A stretch of 64,000 bases of DNA from Barnesiella sp. (GTDB lineage Bacteria; Bacteroidota; Bacteroidia; Bacteroidales; Muribaculaceae). Each line of letters begins with the position of its first letter. The stretch's first letter is position 1. The notes beneath the pieces were generated by a model. That model did no database searches, was not told the origin of the DNA, and saw only the letters and a list, made by a program, of their open reading frames with translations. This document shows positions 1-8,446 of this stretch, in pieces. Position numbers and translations under genes: made by a program. The stretch covers positions 1 to 64,000 of the forward strand of contig JAAVFD010000028.1 in NCBI GenBank assembly GCA_014800945.1, written 5' to 3'.

Positions 1-2
1 CA

Positions 3-238
3 CCTCACATAGTTGGCTATGCTCGGCAATCCTCATCCTCAGCGCCTTGCATCTCACCGGTTCTAACAAACCTAAGGGGTGGTGCAGCAACCGGCAATCT
101 GCGGTGTTGCTATCGGACTTCGACTCGCCTCACATAGTTGACTATGCTCGGCAATCCTCATCCTCAGCGCCTTGCATCTCACCGGTTCTAACAAACCTAA
201 GGGGTGATGCAGTAACCGGCAATCTGCGGCGTTGCTAT
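3..238. repeat. Two tandem copies of a 125-bp repeat
   Basis: Bases 3-113 recur at 128-238 with an exact offset of 125 bp and only a few substitutions (for example ggc/gac in the tagttg stretch, ggtgcagcaa/gatgcagtaa). The copies begin at the window edge, so the array may continue upstream. A 79-codon open frame crosses it, but nothing suggests coding: no promoter, and the frame simply follows the repeat. The remaining stretch up to 358 shows no gene. Confidence 0.85.
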
Positions 239-358
239 TGTTTCTTTTGTCTGATACACAGCGATATACATAGTAGTTATGGGTAATTGTTCAATGAATT
301 TAGCGTAGTTTTACAGGCATTTTTCGCAGATAATTCAAAGGTCTAAAAAATTTTTATT

Positions 359-366
359 TATTTTTG
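359..366 (+). promoter_or_regulatory. Bacteroidetes -7 promoter element for the M28 peptidase
   Basis: TATTTTTG matches TAnnTTTG. Transcription should start near 372-374, just ahead of the ATG at 385, which supports that start over the upstream TTG at 364 lying inside the element. Confidence 0.6.
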
Positions 367-384
367 TGGTTCAAACACACTGAT

Positions 385-1389
385 ATGAACAGATATATTT
401 CACTCGCAGCAGCAAGCTGTATGTTTGTAGCGCTCCATGCAGAAACACCGGTTGACAAAGGTTACCGCACCATCAACCGCGAAACCGCTGAAGCCCATAT
501 AAGCTTTTTGGCGTCAGATGAGCTTGAAGGCAGAGAAGCCGGTTATCAGTCCGGCAGAATTGCCGGCAACTATCTGTTAGCCAATGTGAAAGCTATGGGT
601 CTGAAGCCTTGGAGCGGTGACAGCTACGAGCAGCCGTTTGAAGTGTATAGGGCGGAGCGTCAGCGCCGCGGCAGATATCAGGTGCATCCGGACAGCATTG
701 CCCGGCTGAAAGAATCGGTTCATCAGAAGCTGGACATGAGAAACATCCTTGCAGTGCTTCCCGGCGAGAAGAGTGACGAATATGTGGTTATGGGCGCGCA
801 CTATGATCACCTCGGCACAGACCCTCTGCTTGACGGAGACAAGATTTACAACGGAGCAGATGACAACGCCTCCGGTGTAGCGGCAGTTCTTCAGATAGCC
901 CGCGCTTTTATCGAGAGCGGCAAAAAGCCGGAACGCACAATAATCTTTGCATTGTGGGACGGCGAGGAGAAAGGTCTTCTCGGGTCAGAACACTTTATGC
1001 TGAACTGGGCTGAGCCGGAAAAGATAAAGGGTTATATCAATTTTGATATGATAGGCAGAAACAACCGCGAGGATGTGCCGGAGCACGTCGTGTTTTTCTA
1101 CACAGCAGCTTACCCCGCCTTCGAGCAGTGGCTGCGCAACGATATAAAAGAGCGCGGATTGAATCTAAAGCCAGACTACCGTGCATGGGACCGTCCGATT
1201 GGAGGAGGGGACAACGGCTCGTTTGCCAAGCGGGACATTCCGGTGATATGGTATCACACTGACGGGCACCCCGACTATCACATGCCAACTGATCATGCAG
1301 ACCGAATCAACTATCCAAAGACAGTTGAGATAACCCGTGCAGCTTATTTGAATCTATGGAACATGGCTAACCCATCATCCGGAAAATAA
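385..1389 (+). CDS. M28 family zinc aminopeptidase, secreted
   Basis: Predicted exported metallopeptidase that removes N-terminal residues from peptides, probably in the periplasm. The protein has 334 residues. An N-terminal signal peptide is visible, with likely cleavage after ALHA near residue 19. The M28 co-catalytic zinc motifs follow in order: GAHYDHLG (His139), NGADDNASG (Asp159), WDGEEKGLLG (Glu194/195), NFDMIGRN (Asp221) and a C-terminal PDYHMPTDH (His299). All expected metal ligands are therefore present. The ATG at 385 is preferred because the longer frame would start at a TTG inside the promoter box. It is followed 36 bp later by pdxA in the same direction. Substrate specificity cannot be read from the sequence. 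Confidence 0.9.
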   Translation: MNRYISLAAASCMFVALHAETPVDKGYRTINRETAEAHISFLASDELEGREAGYQSGRIAGNYLLANVKAMGLKPWSGDSYEQPFEVYRAERQRRGRYQVHPDSIARLKESVHQKLDMRNILAVLPGEKSDEYVVMGAHYDHLGTDPLLDGDKIYNGADDNASGVAAVLQIARAFIESGKKPERTIIFALWDGEEKGLLGSEHFMLNWAEPEKIKGYINFDMIGRNNREDVPEHVVFFYTAAYPAFEQWLRNDIKERGLNLKPDYRAWDRPIGGGDNGSFAKRDIPVIWYHTDGHPDYHMPTDHADRINYPKTVEITRAAYLNLWNMANPSSGK

Positions 1390-1425
1390 GTTCAGCCAGA
1401 ATCAACCGAACAAATATAAATAACC

Positions 1426-2541
1426 ATGAGTGATAGAAATAAGATAAGGGTTGGAATAACCCAAGGAGATATAAATGGAGTGGGCTATGAGGTAATTCTC
1501 AAAGCCCTTGAGGATGAGAGAATGCCTGAGATGTGTACTCCGGTGATTTACGGCTCTGCCAAGATTGCCGGCTATTACCGCAAGGGAGCTATTGCCAACC
1601 CGCTTCAGTTAAATCAGATATCTCAGGCTTCAGAAGCCCGCGACGGACAGTATAATATCATCAATGTTATCGGCGAGGAGGTTAAAGTTGAACCCGGAGT
1701 TGCTTCCGCAGAATCGGGTCAAGCCGCTTATGCCGCCCTTGAGCGCGCGGTGACGGATCTCCGCGCGGGCGACATTGATGTGCTCGTTACCGCTCCTATC
1801 AACAAGCATACAATTCAGAGCAACACATTCCATTTTCCCGGTCACACCGAGTACCTGGAGGCATCGCTTGGCGAAAATGGCGAAAAAGCTCTGATGATTA
1901 TGTGCGACCCTCAGACGTCGCTCCGTGTGGCTCTTGTGACGGGTCATCTGCCGTTGGCAAAAGTTGCTCAGTCAATCACCAAGGAGACGGTTGAGGAGCG
2001 CATCAAGGAGTTTGACAGCTCCCTCAGAAAAGATTTCGGCATTCACCGTCCACGCATCGCTGTGCTGTCGCTAAACCCCCACGCCGGAGAGGATGGTCTT
2101 CTCGGAAGCGAGGAAGCGGAGATAATTGAGCCGGCAATCGCAGAGTGCCAGAGTCAGAAAATCAATTGCTACGGTCCTTATGCTGCCGATGGATTTTTCG
2201 GTACCGGTCAGTTTGCTAAATTTGACGGTGTACTCGCTATGTACCATGACCAGGGTCTGACCCCGTTCAAAACCATTGCGATGAACAGCGGAGTGAATTT
2301 CACAGCTGGACTTCCATACGTGCGAACCTCTCCCGACCATGGCACCGCTTACGATATAGCCGGCAGAGGCACCGCCAATCCCGACTCAATGCGCCAGGCT
2401 ATTTTCGAGGCGATAGACATATACCGCAACCGTGCGTCTTATAACAAAGCTTATTCCAATCCTCTGCGCAAACAGTACATTGAAAAAAACAAGAGTGACA
2501 ACGTTGTTCTTGACCTGACCAAGAGCGACGACGCGGAATGA
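1426..2541 (+). CDS. pdxA: 4-hydroxythreonine-4-phosphate dehydrogenase
   Basis: NAD-dependent oxidation and decarboxylation of 4-phosphohydroxy-L-threonine in the DXP-dependent pyridoxal phosphate pathway (cytosol). Its 371 residues are slightly longer than the roughly 330 of enterobacterial PdxA. Visible family signatures are GDINGVGYEVILKAL at 14-28, APINKHTI at 123-130 followed by FPGHTEYL with the metal-binding His140, NPHAGEDG near 217 and MYHDQGLTPFK near 273, which carry the other metal-site histidines. It lies between the M28 peptidase and the ATP-grasp gene with short gaps, so a shared transcript is likely. A second enzyme of the same pathway, pdxB, is at 30484 in this window. Confidence 0.95.
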   Translation: MSDRNKIRVGITQGDINGVGYEVILKALEDERMPEMCTPVIYGSAKIAGYYRKGAIANPLQLNQISQASEARDGQYNIINVIGEEVKVEPGVASAESGQAAYAALERAVTDLRAGDIDVLVTAPINKHTIQSNTFHFPGHTEYLEASLGENGEKALMIMCDPQTSLRVALVTGHLPLAKVAQSITKETVEERIKEFDSSLRKDFGIHRPRIAVLSLNPHAGEDGLLGSEEAEIIEPAIAECQSQKINCYGPYAADGFFGTGQFAKFDGVLAMYHDQGLTPFKTIAMNSGVNFTAGLPYVRTSPDHGTAYDIAGRGTANPDSMRQAIFEAIDIYRNRASYNKAYSNPLRKQYIEKNKSDNVVLDLTKSDDAE

Positions 2542-2564
2542 ACTAACCGATAAAAAGTAACCCG

Positions 2565-3404
2565 ATGTCTCAAATCAAGATAGCAGCAGTGAAGAGGGCG
2601 GGGGTGTATTCTCCCAACCATATAGGCAACGACACGGCGATTCTGAATGTGGTTGCCGAGCAGCTGCGCAAGCGTGGCTGTGAGGTGAGCCTTTACAGCG
2701 AGGACGAACTTGCCGCCGGCAAGGTTGACGAGAGCATTGTGGTGAATATGTGTCGCGAACCGCGCTCAATAGCGCTGCTGCAGCAATTTGAGGATGAGGG
2801 AAGGATAGTGATTAATTCCGGTTTCGGTATTGAAAACTGTCTTCGCGAGCGAATGACCCGTATTCTTGTGGGCAATAACATACCTTTTCCCGAAAGCATA
2901 ATCGTCAACACCGATGAGGCTGTAAGGGCTCGTCTTGTGAAAGATGGGTTTCAGCGATGCTGGATCAAGAGAGCAGACTCGCATACCATGCACAAGGAGG
3001 ATGTAACTATCGTGAGGCATCCTGTGGAGGCGCAGGAGGTACTTCAGGAGTATTTTCTGCGCGGAATCAAGCGAGCCGTTATAAGTCGCCACATTGAAGG
3101 CAGGCTCATCAAGTTTTACGGTATTACCGGCACGCCCTTTTTTGAGTGGCTTTTTCCTCACTCCGATGGCTTGAGTGACACCCCGGTGCTCACAAAAACC
3201 GATGAGGACAAGCTAAAAAGCATCTGCTGCAAAGCCGCTGAAGCTCTTGATGTGAAGATATTCGGTGGTGACTGTATCATAACTCCGGAAGGAGAGCTGA
3301 TAATAGTTCATATAAACGACTGGCCGAGTTTCGCGCCCTGCCGCACCGAGGCAGCAACAAGTATAGCCAAAGCGGTGATGGCAGAAATAAAAGCCAGACA
3401 ATAA
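2565..3404 (+). CDS. ATP-grasp domain protein, substrate unknown
   Basis: A 279-residue soluble protein with an ATP-grasp layout. It has a Rossmann-like N-terminal third, the hinge GNNIPFPESIIVNTDEA near 105-120, a nucleotide-binding lysine segment CWIKRADSHTMHKEDV near 130-145, and a C-terminal metal-binding region GGDCIITPEGELIIVHINDWPSF near 235-260. Such enzymes usually form an acyl-phosphate and ligate it to an amine or thiol. I do not recognise a specific named family. It sits 23 bp after pdxA and 28 bp before the acyltransferase gene, so it probably belongs to the same operon, but the neighbours do not define its substrate. A function in lipid or amino-acid modification is only a guess. 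Confidence 0.75.
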   Translation: MSQIKIAAVKRAGVYSPNHIGNDTAILNVVAEQLRKRGCEVSLYSEDELAAGKVDESIVVNMCREPRSIALLQQFEDEGRIVINSGFGIENCLRERMTRILVGNNIPFPESIIVNTDEAVRARLVKDGFQRCWIKRADSHTMHKEDVTIVRHPVEAQEVLQEYFLRGIKRAVISRHIEGRLIKFYGITGTPFFEWLFPHSDGLSDTPVLTKTDEDKLKSICCKAAEALDVKIFGGDCIITPEGELIIVHINDWPSFAPCRTEAATSIAKAVMAEIKARQ

Positions 3405-3432
3405 TTAAGTTTCTTAAAACACTAAAGCTGAT

Positions 3433-4287
3433 ATGGAAACGAATTCTCAGGATTATGAAGTAAGACCGGATGTGCTGAACTATGATGATATCCGTGCTCT
3501 TGTGCCTAAGCTGGACGGTCATGAGAAGCTGGTGAACCGGCTTCTTCATTTTCTGTCGGTTGATAAGGTGAATGCAGTGCATAGCAAATGCTGCGACACT
3601 CCGGGACCGGAATTTACCCGTCGTCTTCTGTTTGAAGAATTCAAGATGAAGCTACGCATCGACAATGAGGCTCAGCTTGACAATCTGCCTGAAGGAGCAT
3701 TCATAACCGTGAGCAATCATCCCTTCGGTGCTCTTGACGGCATAGCGCTTATTTATATAATAGGTTCGCGACGCCCGCAGTACAAGGTGATGGTGAATAT
3801 GATTCTGAATAAGATATCTGCCATGCGCCCCAATTTCATAGCGGTAGATGCTTTGTCGTCTGATGACCCCGCCAAGCGCGCTGTTTCTGTTGCCGGCATC
3901 CGTCAGGCGCTGCGCCAGATCAGCTCCGGCGAACCGCTCGGCTTTTTTCCCGCAGGAGCGATGAGCAAGGTTAATTGGAAATACCAGCAGATTGATCGTG
4001 AGTGGCAGGATTCCGTTCTCCAGATAATCTACCGTGCAAAGGTGCCCGTTATCCCTATATTTTTTCACGGCGGCAACAGCCTGTGGTGTAATATTCTCGG
4101 TCATATCTGCTGGCCGGCACGCTCGCTGCGGCTCCCGGCGGAGGTATTCCGCAAGAACGGCAAGGAGATGCATATCAGTGTAGGTGATGTGATAAGCGTA
4201 GAGGAGCAGGAGCCTTACCGCAAGGATGCGGCTACTCTTGGAGCGTTTCTGAGGGAGCGCACCTATGCTCTGCGTAACCAAAAATAA
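3433..4287 (+). CDS. 1-acyl-glycerol-3-phosphate-type (lyso-lipid) acyltransferase
   Basis: Member of the PlsC-like acyltransferase superfamily, which transfers acyl chains to a lysophospholipid or an acyl-ornithine/glycine acceptor at the inner membrane. In its 284 residues the NHx4D catalytic motif is visible as NHPFGALD at 95-102. The third family block appears as FFPAGAMSK near 171. The N-terminal region has no obvious signal peptide and only one hydrophobic stretch (IALIYIIG) after the motif. In Bacteroidetes this subgroup includes glycine- and ornithine-lipid O-acyltransferases, so that is a possible role, not shown here. It is the last gene before a terminator at 4351-4383. Confidence 0.8.
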   Translation: METNSQDYEVRPDVLNYDDIRALVPKLDGHEKLVNRLLHFLSVDKVNAVHSKCCDTPGPEFTRRLLFEEFKMKLRIDNEAQLDNLPEGAFITVSNHPFGALDGIALIYIIGSRRPQYKVMVNMILNKISAMRPNFIAVDALSSDDPAKRAVSVAGIRQALRQISSGEPLGFFPAGAMSKVNWKYQQIDREWQDSVLQIIYRAKVPVIPIFFHGGNSLWCNILGHICWPARSLRLPAEVFRKNGKEMHISVGDVISVEEQEPYRKDAATLGAFLRERTYALRNQK

Positions 4288-4350
4288 CGGTGAATTGCCA
4301 CACGTATCATTAGCAAATATTTACACAAAGATAGAGTAATTGGAATAAAT

Positions 4351-4383
4351 TTAGCCAATTTTTTCCATTTTGGCTAATTTTTA
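4351..4383 (+). terminator. Rho-independent terminator after the acyltransferase
   Basis: TTAGCCAA at 4351-4358 pairs with TTGGCTAA at 4370-4377, with further A/T pairs outside, followed by a run of T. It ends the 385-4287 transcript and separates it from the inositol phosphate synthase gene. Confidence 0.7.
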
Positions 4384-4548
4384 GTAAATCTTAATAAAAA
4401 TAAGGGAAGTTTTATTTGCAAATAATTTTGCATGTCGGAGAATATCAGTACTTTTACACGCTTTTTGCCGGATAAGCTATGAATATGCACAGGCGAGAAG
4501 TGTATAAAAGTAGAGAAACATAAAATATAACCAACATCTTTTCACATC

Positions 4549-5892
4549 ATGAACAAATCAACAGTAAAACCTGCTGAAGGTAAACTCGGTGTTCTCGTGG
4601 TTGGACTTGGAGCTGTGACCTCAACCTTTATGACCGGTGTTCTCATGGCACGTAAAGGTCTTGCCAAACCTGTCGGCTCCATGACACAGTACGACAAAAT
4701 TCGTGTAGGCAAAGGCGCGGACAAAAAGTACCTCAAGTATGAGGATATCGTGCCTATGGCAAAACTTGATGATATCGTTTTCGGTGCATGGGACGTTTAT
4801 CCCGCAAACGCATACGAGAGCGCTTGCTATGCAGAGGTTCTTCAGCCCAAGGATATAGAGCCGGTAAAGGACGAACTTGAAAAGATCGTTCCCATGAAAG
4901 CCGCTTTTGACCATAACTATGCAAAGCGTCTTGACGGCAACAATGTTATGACCGGCAAAACCCGCTGGGAAATGGTGGAACAGCTCCGCGAGGATATCCG
5001 CAAATTCAAAAAAGACAATAACCTTGACAGAGTAGTTGTTCTCTGGGCAGCTTCTACCGAGGTGTATGTGCCTGTTAATGACAAAATTCACGGCACTCTC
5101 GAAGCTCTTGAAGCAGCAATGAAGGCAGACGACAAAGAGCATATCGCACCCTCTATGTGCTATGCTTACGCAGCCCTCAGCGAAGGTGCTCCCTTTATCA
5201 TGGGTGCTCCCAACACAACTGTTGATATTCCTGCAATGTGGGAACTCAGCGAAAAAACCAAAATGCCTATCGCAGGTAAGGACTTCAAGACCGGTCAGAC
5301 ACTTGTTAAGTCAGGTTTCGCACCTATCATCGGCACACGTTGCCTTGGTTTGAACGGCTGGTTCTCAACCAATATTCTGGGCAACCGCGACGGTCTTGTT
5401 CTTGATGAGCCCGCTAACTTCCGCACCAAGGAGGTTTCTAAACTTTCAACTCTCGAGTCTATCCTCGTTCCCGAAGATCAGCCGGATCTTTACAATGCAA
5501 ACTGTGGCGGTGCTGAAGAGGGTGGTCATCAGGGTTACTACCACAAAGTGCGCATCAACTACTATCCCCCGCGCAACGACAGCAAAGAGGGATGGGACAA
5601 CATCGATATTTTCGGCTGGATGGGCTATCCGATGCAGATCAAGATCAACTTCCTCTGCCGCGACTCTATCCTCGCTGCTCCGCTTTGCCTTGACCTCGTG
5701 CTTCTCAGCGACCTCGCTGCCCGCGCAGGCAAGCATGGCATCCAGCGTTTCCTCAGCTTCTTCCTCAAGAGCCCGATGCATGACTATACCAAGGGTGAGG
5801 TACCTGTAAACCACCTCTTCCAGCAATATACCATGCTCAAAAACGCTATCCGCGAAATGGGCGGCTACGAGGCTGACGAAGAAATCGACTAA
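4549..5892 (+). CDS. ino1: myo-inositol-1-phosphate synthase
   Basis: Converts glucose-6-phosphate to 1L-myo-inositol-1-phosphate with NAD as internal redox cofactor (cytosol), the committed step towards inositol lipids. The 447 residues show an N-terminal dinucleotide fold LGVLVVGLGAVTSTF at 14-28, the conserved VVLWAASTEVYVP near 165, FIMGAPNTTVDIPAMW near 217-232, KTGQTLVKSGFAPII near 247-261 and LFLCRDSILAAPLCLDL-like sequence near 364-380. It is flanked by terminators on both sides, so it is probably transcribed alone. In Bacteroides thetaiotaomicron the synthase is encoded next to inositol-lipid genes (established knowledge). None of those are adjacent here. The gene has no clear TAnnTTTG box immediately upstream. 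Confidence 0.92.
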   Translation: MNKSTVKPAEGKLGVLVVGLGAVTSTFMTGVLMARKGLAKPVGSMTQYDKIRVGKGADKKYLKYEDIVPMAKLDDIVFGAWDVYPANAYESACYAEVLQPKDIEPVKDELEKIVPMKAAFDHNYAKRLDGNNVMTGKTRWEMVEQLREDIRKFKKDNNLDRVVVLWAASTEVYVPVNDKIHGTLEALEAAMKADDKEHIAPSMCYAYAALSEGAPFIMGAPNTTVDIPAMWELSEKTKMPIAGKDFKTGQTLVKSGFAPIIGTRCLGLNGWFSTNILGNRDGLVLDEPANFRTKEVSKLSTLESILVPEDQPDLYNANCGGAEEGGHQGYYHKVRINYYPPRNDSKEGWDNIDIFGWMGYPMQIKINFLCRDSILAAPLCLDLVLLSDLAARAGKHGIQRFLSFFLKSPMHDYTKGEVPVNHLFQQYTMLKNAIREMGGYEADEEID

Positions 5893-5917
5893 TCGTTACA
5901 GCGACATAAATTTACCG

Positions 5918-5945
5918 GAGGCGGTGTCTGATCAGACACCGCCTC
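5918..5945. terminator. Perfect 28-nt palindrome, terminator after ino1
   Basis: GAGGCGGTGTCTGA is followed immediately by its exact reverse complement (5918-5931/5932-5945), giving a 14-bp stem 25 bp past the ino1 stop. The T content after it is modest (TGTTGTTATT), so it may act in either direction. Confidence 0.65.
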
Positions 5946-5965
5946 TGTTGTTATTATCCATTATT

Positions 5966-6010
5966 AACTAAAAAATTAGTTGACAGAGTGGGTCAACTAA
6001 AAAATTAGTT
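5966..6010 (+). promoter_or_regulatory. Two BlaI-type operators
   Basis: The dyad AACTAAAAAATTAGTT (arms AACTAA/TTAGTT) occurs twice, at 5966-5981 and 5995-6010, spaced 29 bp apart (between two and three helical turns). Together with the -7 box that follows and the BlaI gene just downstream, this is the expected layout of an autoregulated BlaI/MecI operon. Binding itself is inferred. Confidence 0.75.
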
Positions 6011-6011
6011 A

Positions 6012-6019
6012 TATTTTTG
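6012..6019 (+). promoter_or_regulatory. -7 promoter element of the blaI operon
   Basis: TATTTTTG matches TAnnTTTG and begins one base after the second operator dyad, so a bound repressor would block it. Confidence 0.65.
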
Positions 6020-6038
6020 CCTCAAAATCATTTTATAT

Positions 6039-6425
6039 ATGTTTAAGAATAGAAACAAGATAGTACTCACTGAAAAAGAGGAGGAAATAATGAAGCTCCT
6101 GTGGGAGCACGGTCCGATGTTTGTTCGTCAGATGGTGGAATATTACAATGAGCCCAAGCCACATGTCAACACGGTATCAACTCTTGTGCGGATACTGGAA
6201 CAGAAAGGCTATGTAGGACATGAGGCTGTTGGCGGTTCTCACCGCTATCATGCAATAGCGAGGATGGAGGACTTTCGCAGGAAAACTTTCGGAGAGTTGA
6301 TAAGAAACTATTTCGGCAACAGTTATATGGGCGCGGTGTCAGCACTTGTGGAGGAGGAGAAAATCTCTGTTGATGAGTTAAAGAAGCTTATCGAGCAGGT
6401 GGAGAAAGGTAGAAAGGAGGTATAA
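6039..6425 (+). CDS. BlaI/MecI family transcriptional repressor
   Basis: A 128-residue winged-helix repressor of the type that dimerises on TACA/ACTA-type dyads and is cleaved by a partner BlaR1-like membrane protease. The N-terminal half, with LTEKEEEIMKLLWEHGP at 9-25 and NTVSTLVRILEQKGYVGHE at 44-62, is the typical helix-turn-helix and wing. The C-terminal helices (VSALVEEEKISVDELKKLIEQ) form the dimerisation part. Two matching dyads lie directly upstream. The M56 peptidase gene starts 1 bp after the stop, giving the usual sensor/repressor pair. The inducing signal is unknown. No beta-lactamase is encoded nearby. Confidence 0.92.
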   Translation: MFKNRNKIVLTEKEEEIMKLLWEHGPMFVRQMVEYYNEPKPHVNTVSTLVRILEQKGYVGHEAVGGSHRYHAIARMEDFRRKTFGELIRNYFGNSYMGAVSALVEEEKISVDELKKLIEQVEKGRKEV

Positions 6426-6426
6426 T

Positions 6427-7500
6427 ATGTCCGCGAGTCTGTTTTACTATTCTCTTATCGGAGGAATCGTTTTGTTAACGCTTTATCTGGTTTACAGATG
6501 GGTGATGGCGTCTGAGAATCAGCATTCTTTCAACCGCTTCGTGCTTCTGGCGATATATGTAGTGGCTTTCGGTATTGCCCCTTTCATGTCACTTTTTGCC
6601 CCAAAACCTAAAATTATGGGTCCCATAACGGTTACTCAGGTCGGGACAATATCCAGAAGCATAGTGCCTTCCGTGCTGTTGTGGATATATCTTGCGGGAG
6701 TGGTGGTCATGGTAGCTTTAACTATTTTCAATATACTTAGACTATGGGCTATCGTGCATCGGGGGCGCAAGATTAAGCATAGCGGTTACACTCTTGTAAT
6801 AAGTGCTGACAGTTCGGTGGCTCCTTTCAGTTGGATGAGGTATATTGTACTTCCTGAGAAAGATTTTATGAATGGAGTTGAGATGATTGTGTGCCACGAG
6901 GAGCAGCATATCGCCCAAAGGCATTGGATTGATCTTATTGCAGCTCAGATTGTGGTGATTCTCAATTGGTTTAATCCGGCGGCATGGCTTATGCGCGAGG
7001 AGATAAAAACCGTCCATGAGTATCAGGCGGATATGGGTGTTATTGCCTCCGGTGCAGATATGAAATCCTATCAGATGCTGCTGATAGCCAAAGCGGTAGG
7101 CGTTAAATTCCCCGGAATGGCAAACAGCTTGAATCATAGTAAGCTAAAGAAACGCATCAATATGATGCTTTTGCCACTCAGAAATCCAACAGGAGCACGA
7201 CTTCGCTCTCTTCTTCTGATACCGGCGATTATACTGGCTTGGTTAATGGTAAGTACTCCGGTGGTGGCTTCACGCCTGTCACTAATACGTAATTGTAGCT
7301 TGACACAAAATAAAATTCCGGATGAAACGGTAATAATTGATTTAACCAAACCTCAGCCGGCGGGTGAGCCTGTAGTATTTTTGAACGGTGAGCAGATAGA
7401 TGCCGCCGAGATGAATAAGATAAATCCAAATGATATAAAGGAAATATCCGTGAGCAAAAGTAATAGACCTGAAGGCGAAATATTCATTACCACTAAATAA
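6427..7500 (+). CDS. M56 family (BlaR1-like) membrane metallopeptidase
   Basis: Integral membrane zinc protease expected to sense an envelope signal and inactivate the BlaI-type repressor. Of 357 residues, hydrophobic segments lie near 7-24, 40-58, 85-110 and 270-288. The zinc-binding HEXXH is HEEQH at 157-161 on the cytoplasmic side, followed by the downstream YQADMG region with the third ligand. The C-terminal 60 residues outside the membrane are not a penicillin-binding domain. Instead they form a short tail (NGEQIDAAEMNKINPNDIKE then a GEIFITTK end) resembling the plug segment of TonB-dependent receptors, a known feature of Bacteroidetes M56 proteins. It therefore probably does not sense beta-lactams. 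Confidence 0.88.
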   Translation: MSASLFYYSLIGGIVLLTLYLVYRWVMASENQHSFNRFVLLAIYVVAFGIAPFMSLFAPKPKIMGPITVTQVGTISRSIVPSVLLWIYLAGVVVMVALTIFNILRLWAIVHRGRKIKHSGYTLVISADSSVAPFSWMRYIVLPEKDFMNGVEMIVCHEEQHIAQRHWIDLIAAQIVVILNWFNPAAWLMREEIKTVHEYQADMGVIASGADMKSYQMLLIAKAVGVKFPGMANSLNHSKLKKRINMMLLPLRNPTGARLRSLLLIPAIILAWLMVSTPVVASRLSLIRNCSLTQNKIPDETVIIDLTKPQPAGEPVVFLNGEQIDAAEMNKINPNDIKEISVSKSNRPEGEIFITTK

Positions 7501-7507
7501 TGCTATT

Positions 7508-8446
7508 ATGAAGAGACTATTCGCGATGATACTGCTTGGCAGTGTTGCTGTGTGCCAGGCGTCCGCTCAGGACGTTATGGTGGTAAAAGCCGGTACAATG
7601 GCTAAAAATTCAACTTCTGTAAAGGAGTTGGTAGCTAAAAAGTCGGATTTCAAAGACCCTAAGCTATACAATAACTTCGGCGACAGCCGTTATGCGGCAT
7701 TGTATGATTATAACCTCAACACCACGACAAAAAACGGTGATCCGATTACAGAAACTTATGTGACGGCTCTCAGAATTGGTGATAACGGTGCTGTTTTCAC
7801 TGATTATCTTACATTTGAGGCTGATTCTATCACTAACAGTGACCTGAGTGATGAGGAGAAGGCTGCTTTTAGCGAGAATGCCGGTAAGGTGGATTTCTTT
7901 TTTGTGCCGGAAATAGTTCAGAATATTCCGGATGGAGTGCTCACTGTGACCGATCAGGCTGCAATCACAATAGGTAATTATACCGAGCCTTTTGGAGAGA
8001 TAGAATGGAATCTGACAGAGGAGACAGATACAATTGCCGGCTACAAGGTTAACGCCGCGGTTGGTTCCTATGGTGGCAGAGAGTGGAAGGTGTGGTTCAC
8101 TGAAGAGATTCCGGTGCCTTTCGGTCCATGGAAATTAGCCGGTCTGCCGGGACTGGTCCTTATGGCTAAGGACAGCGAGAATATCCATGAATTCAAACTC
8201 ATATCCTTTACCAAATGCGATGTGCCGATGGTTCAGAAAAAGAATCCGGCTGAGGTGAAGACCGACAGAGATAAGTTTATCGAGATGAAAAACCGTACGG
8301 CTCAAGATCCGATGAAATCTATAGATCCTGCATCAATTTCCAATGTGATGGTGCGGAAGGCAACGAGTGGAGAGCCAAATTTGATTATAAACGGTATTCC
8401 ACTGCGTGTTCCCGCAAACATATATATACCCCTTGAACTTAAATGA
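7508..8446 (+). CDS. GLPGLI family exported protein
   Basis: A 312-residue exported protein with a clear signal peptide (MKRLFAMILLGSVAVCQASAQ, 21 residues). It has the family hallmark GLPGLVLMAKD at 212-222, in the context FGPWKLAGLPGL. The biochemical role of GLPGLI proteins is unknown; they are restricted to Bacteroidetes and typically lie beside an outer-membrane receptor gene, as here. The start is 7 bp after the M56 stop. The stop overlaps the next start by 4 bp (ATGA), so translational coupling within the BlaI-controlled operon is likely. Secreted or periplasmic location is inferred from the signal peptide. Confidence 0.9.
   Translation: MKRLFAMILLGSVAVCQASAQDVMVVKAGTMAKNSTSVKELVAKKSDFKDPKLYNNFGDSRYAALYDYNLNTTTKNGDPITETYVTALRIGDNGAVFTDYLTFEADSITNSDLSDEEKAAFSENAGKVDFFFVPEIVQNIPDGVLTVTDQAAITIGNYTEPFGEIEWNLTEETDTIAGYKVNAAVGSYGGREWKVWFTEEIPVPFGPWKLAGLPGLVLMAKDSENIHEFKLISFTKCDVPMVQKKNPAEVKTDRDKFIEMKNRTAQDPMKSIDPASISNVMVRKATSGEPNLIINGIPLRVPANIYIPLELK

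Noticed and set aside
3-238. CRISPR-like repeat array
   Set aside because: Only two copies of 125 bp with almost no spacer; no cas gene in the window.
47-286. 79-codon open frame across the left-edge repeat
   Set aside because: It only follows the 125-bp repeat and has no promoter or recognisable protein sequence.
364-384. TTG start for the M28 peptidase
   Set aside because: It overlaps the -7 promoter element and would precede the signal peptide; ATG at 385 is better.
3652-4281. 209-codon minus-strand frame over the acyltransferase
   Set aside because: The plus-strand protein has the NHx4D motif; the antisense frame has no recognisable feature.
5966-7500. Beta-lactam resistance regulator
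   Set aside because: The pair is BlaI/BlaR1-like, but there is no penicillin-binding sensor domain and no beta-lactamase gene nearby.
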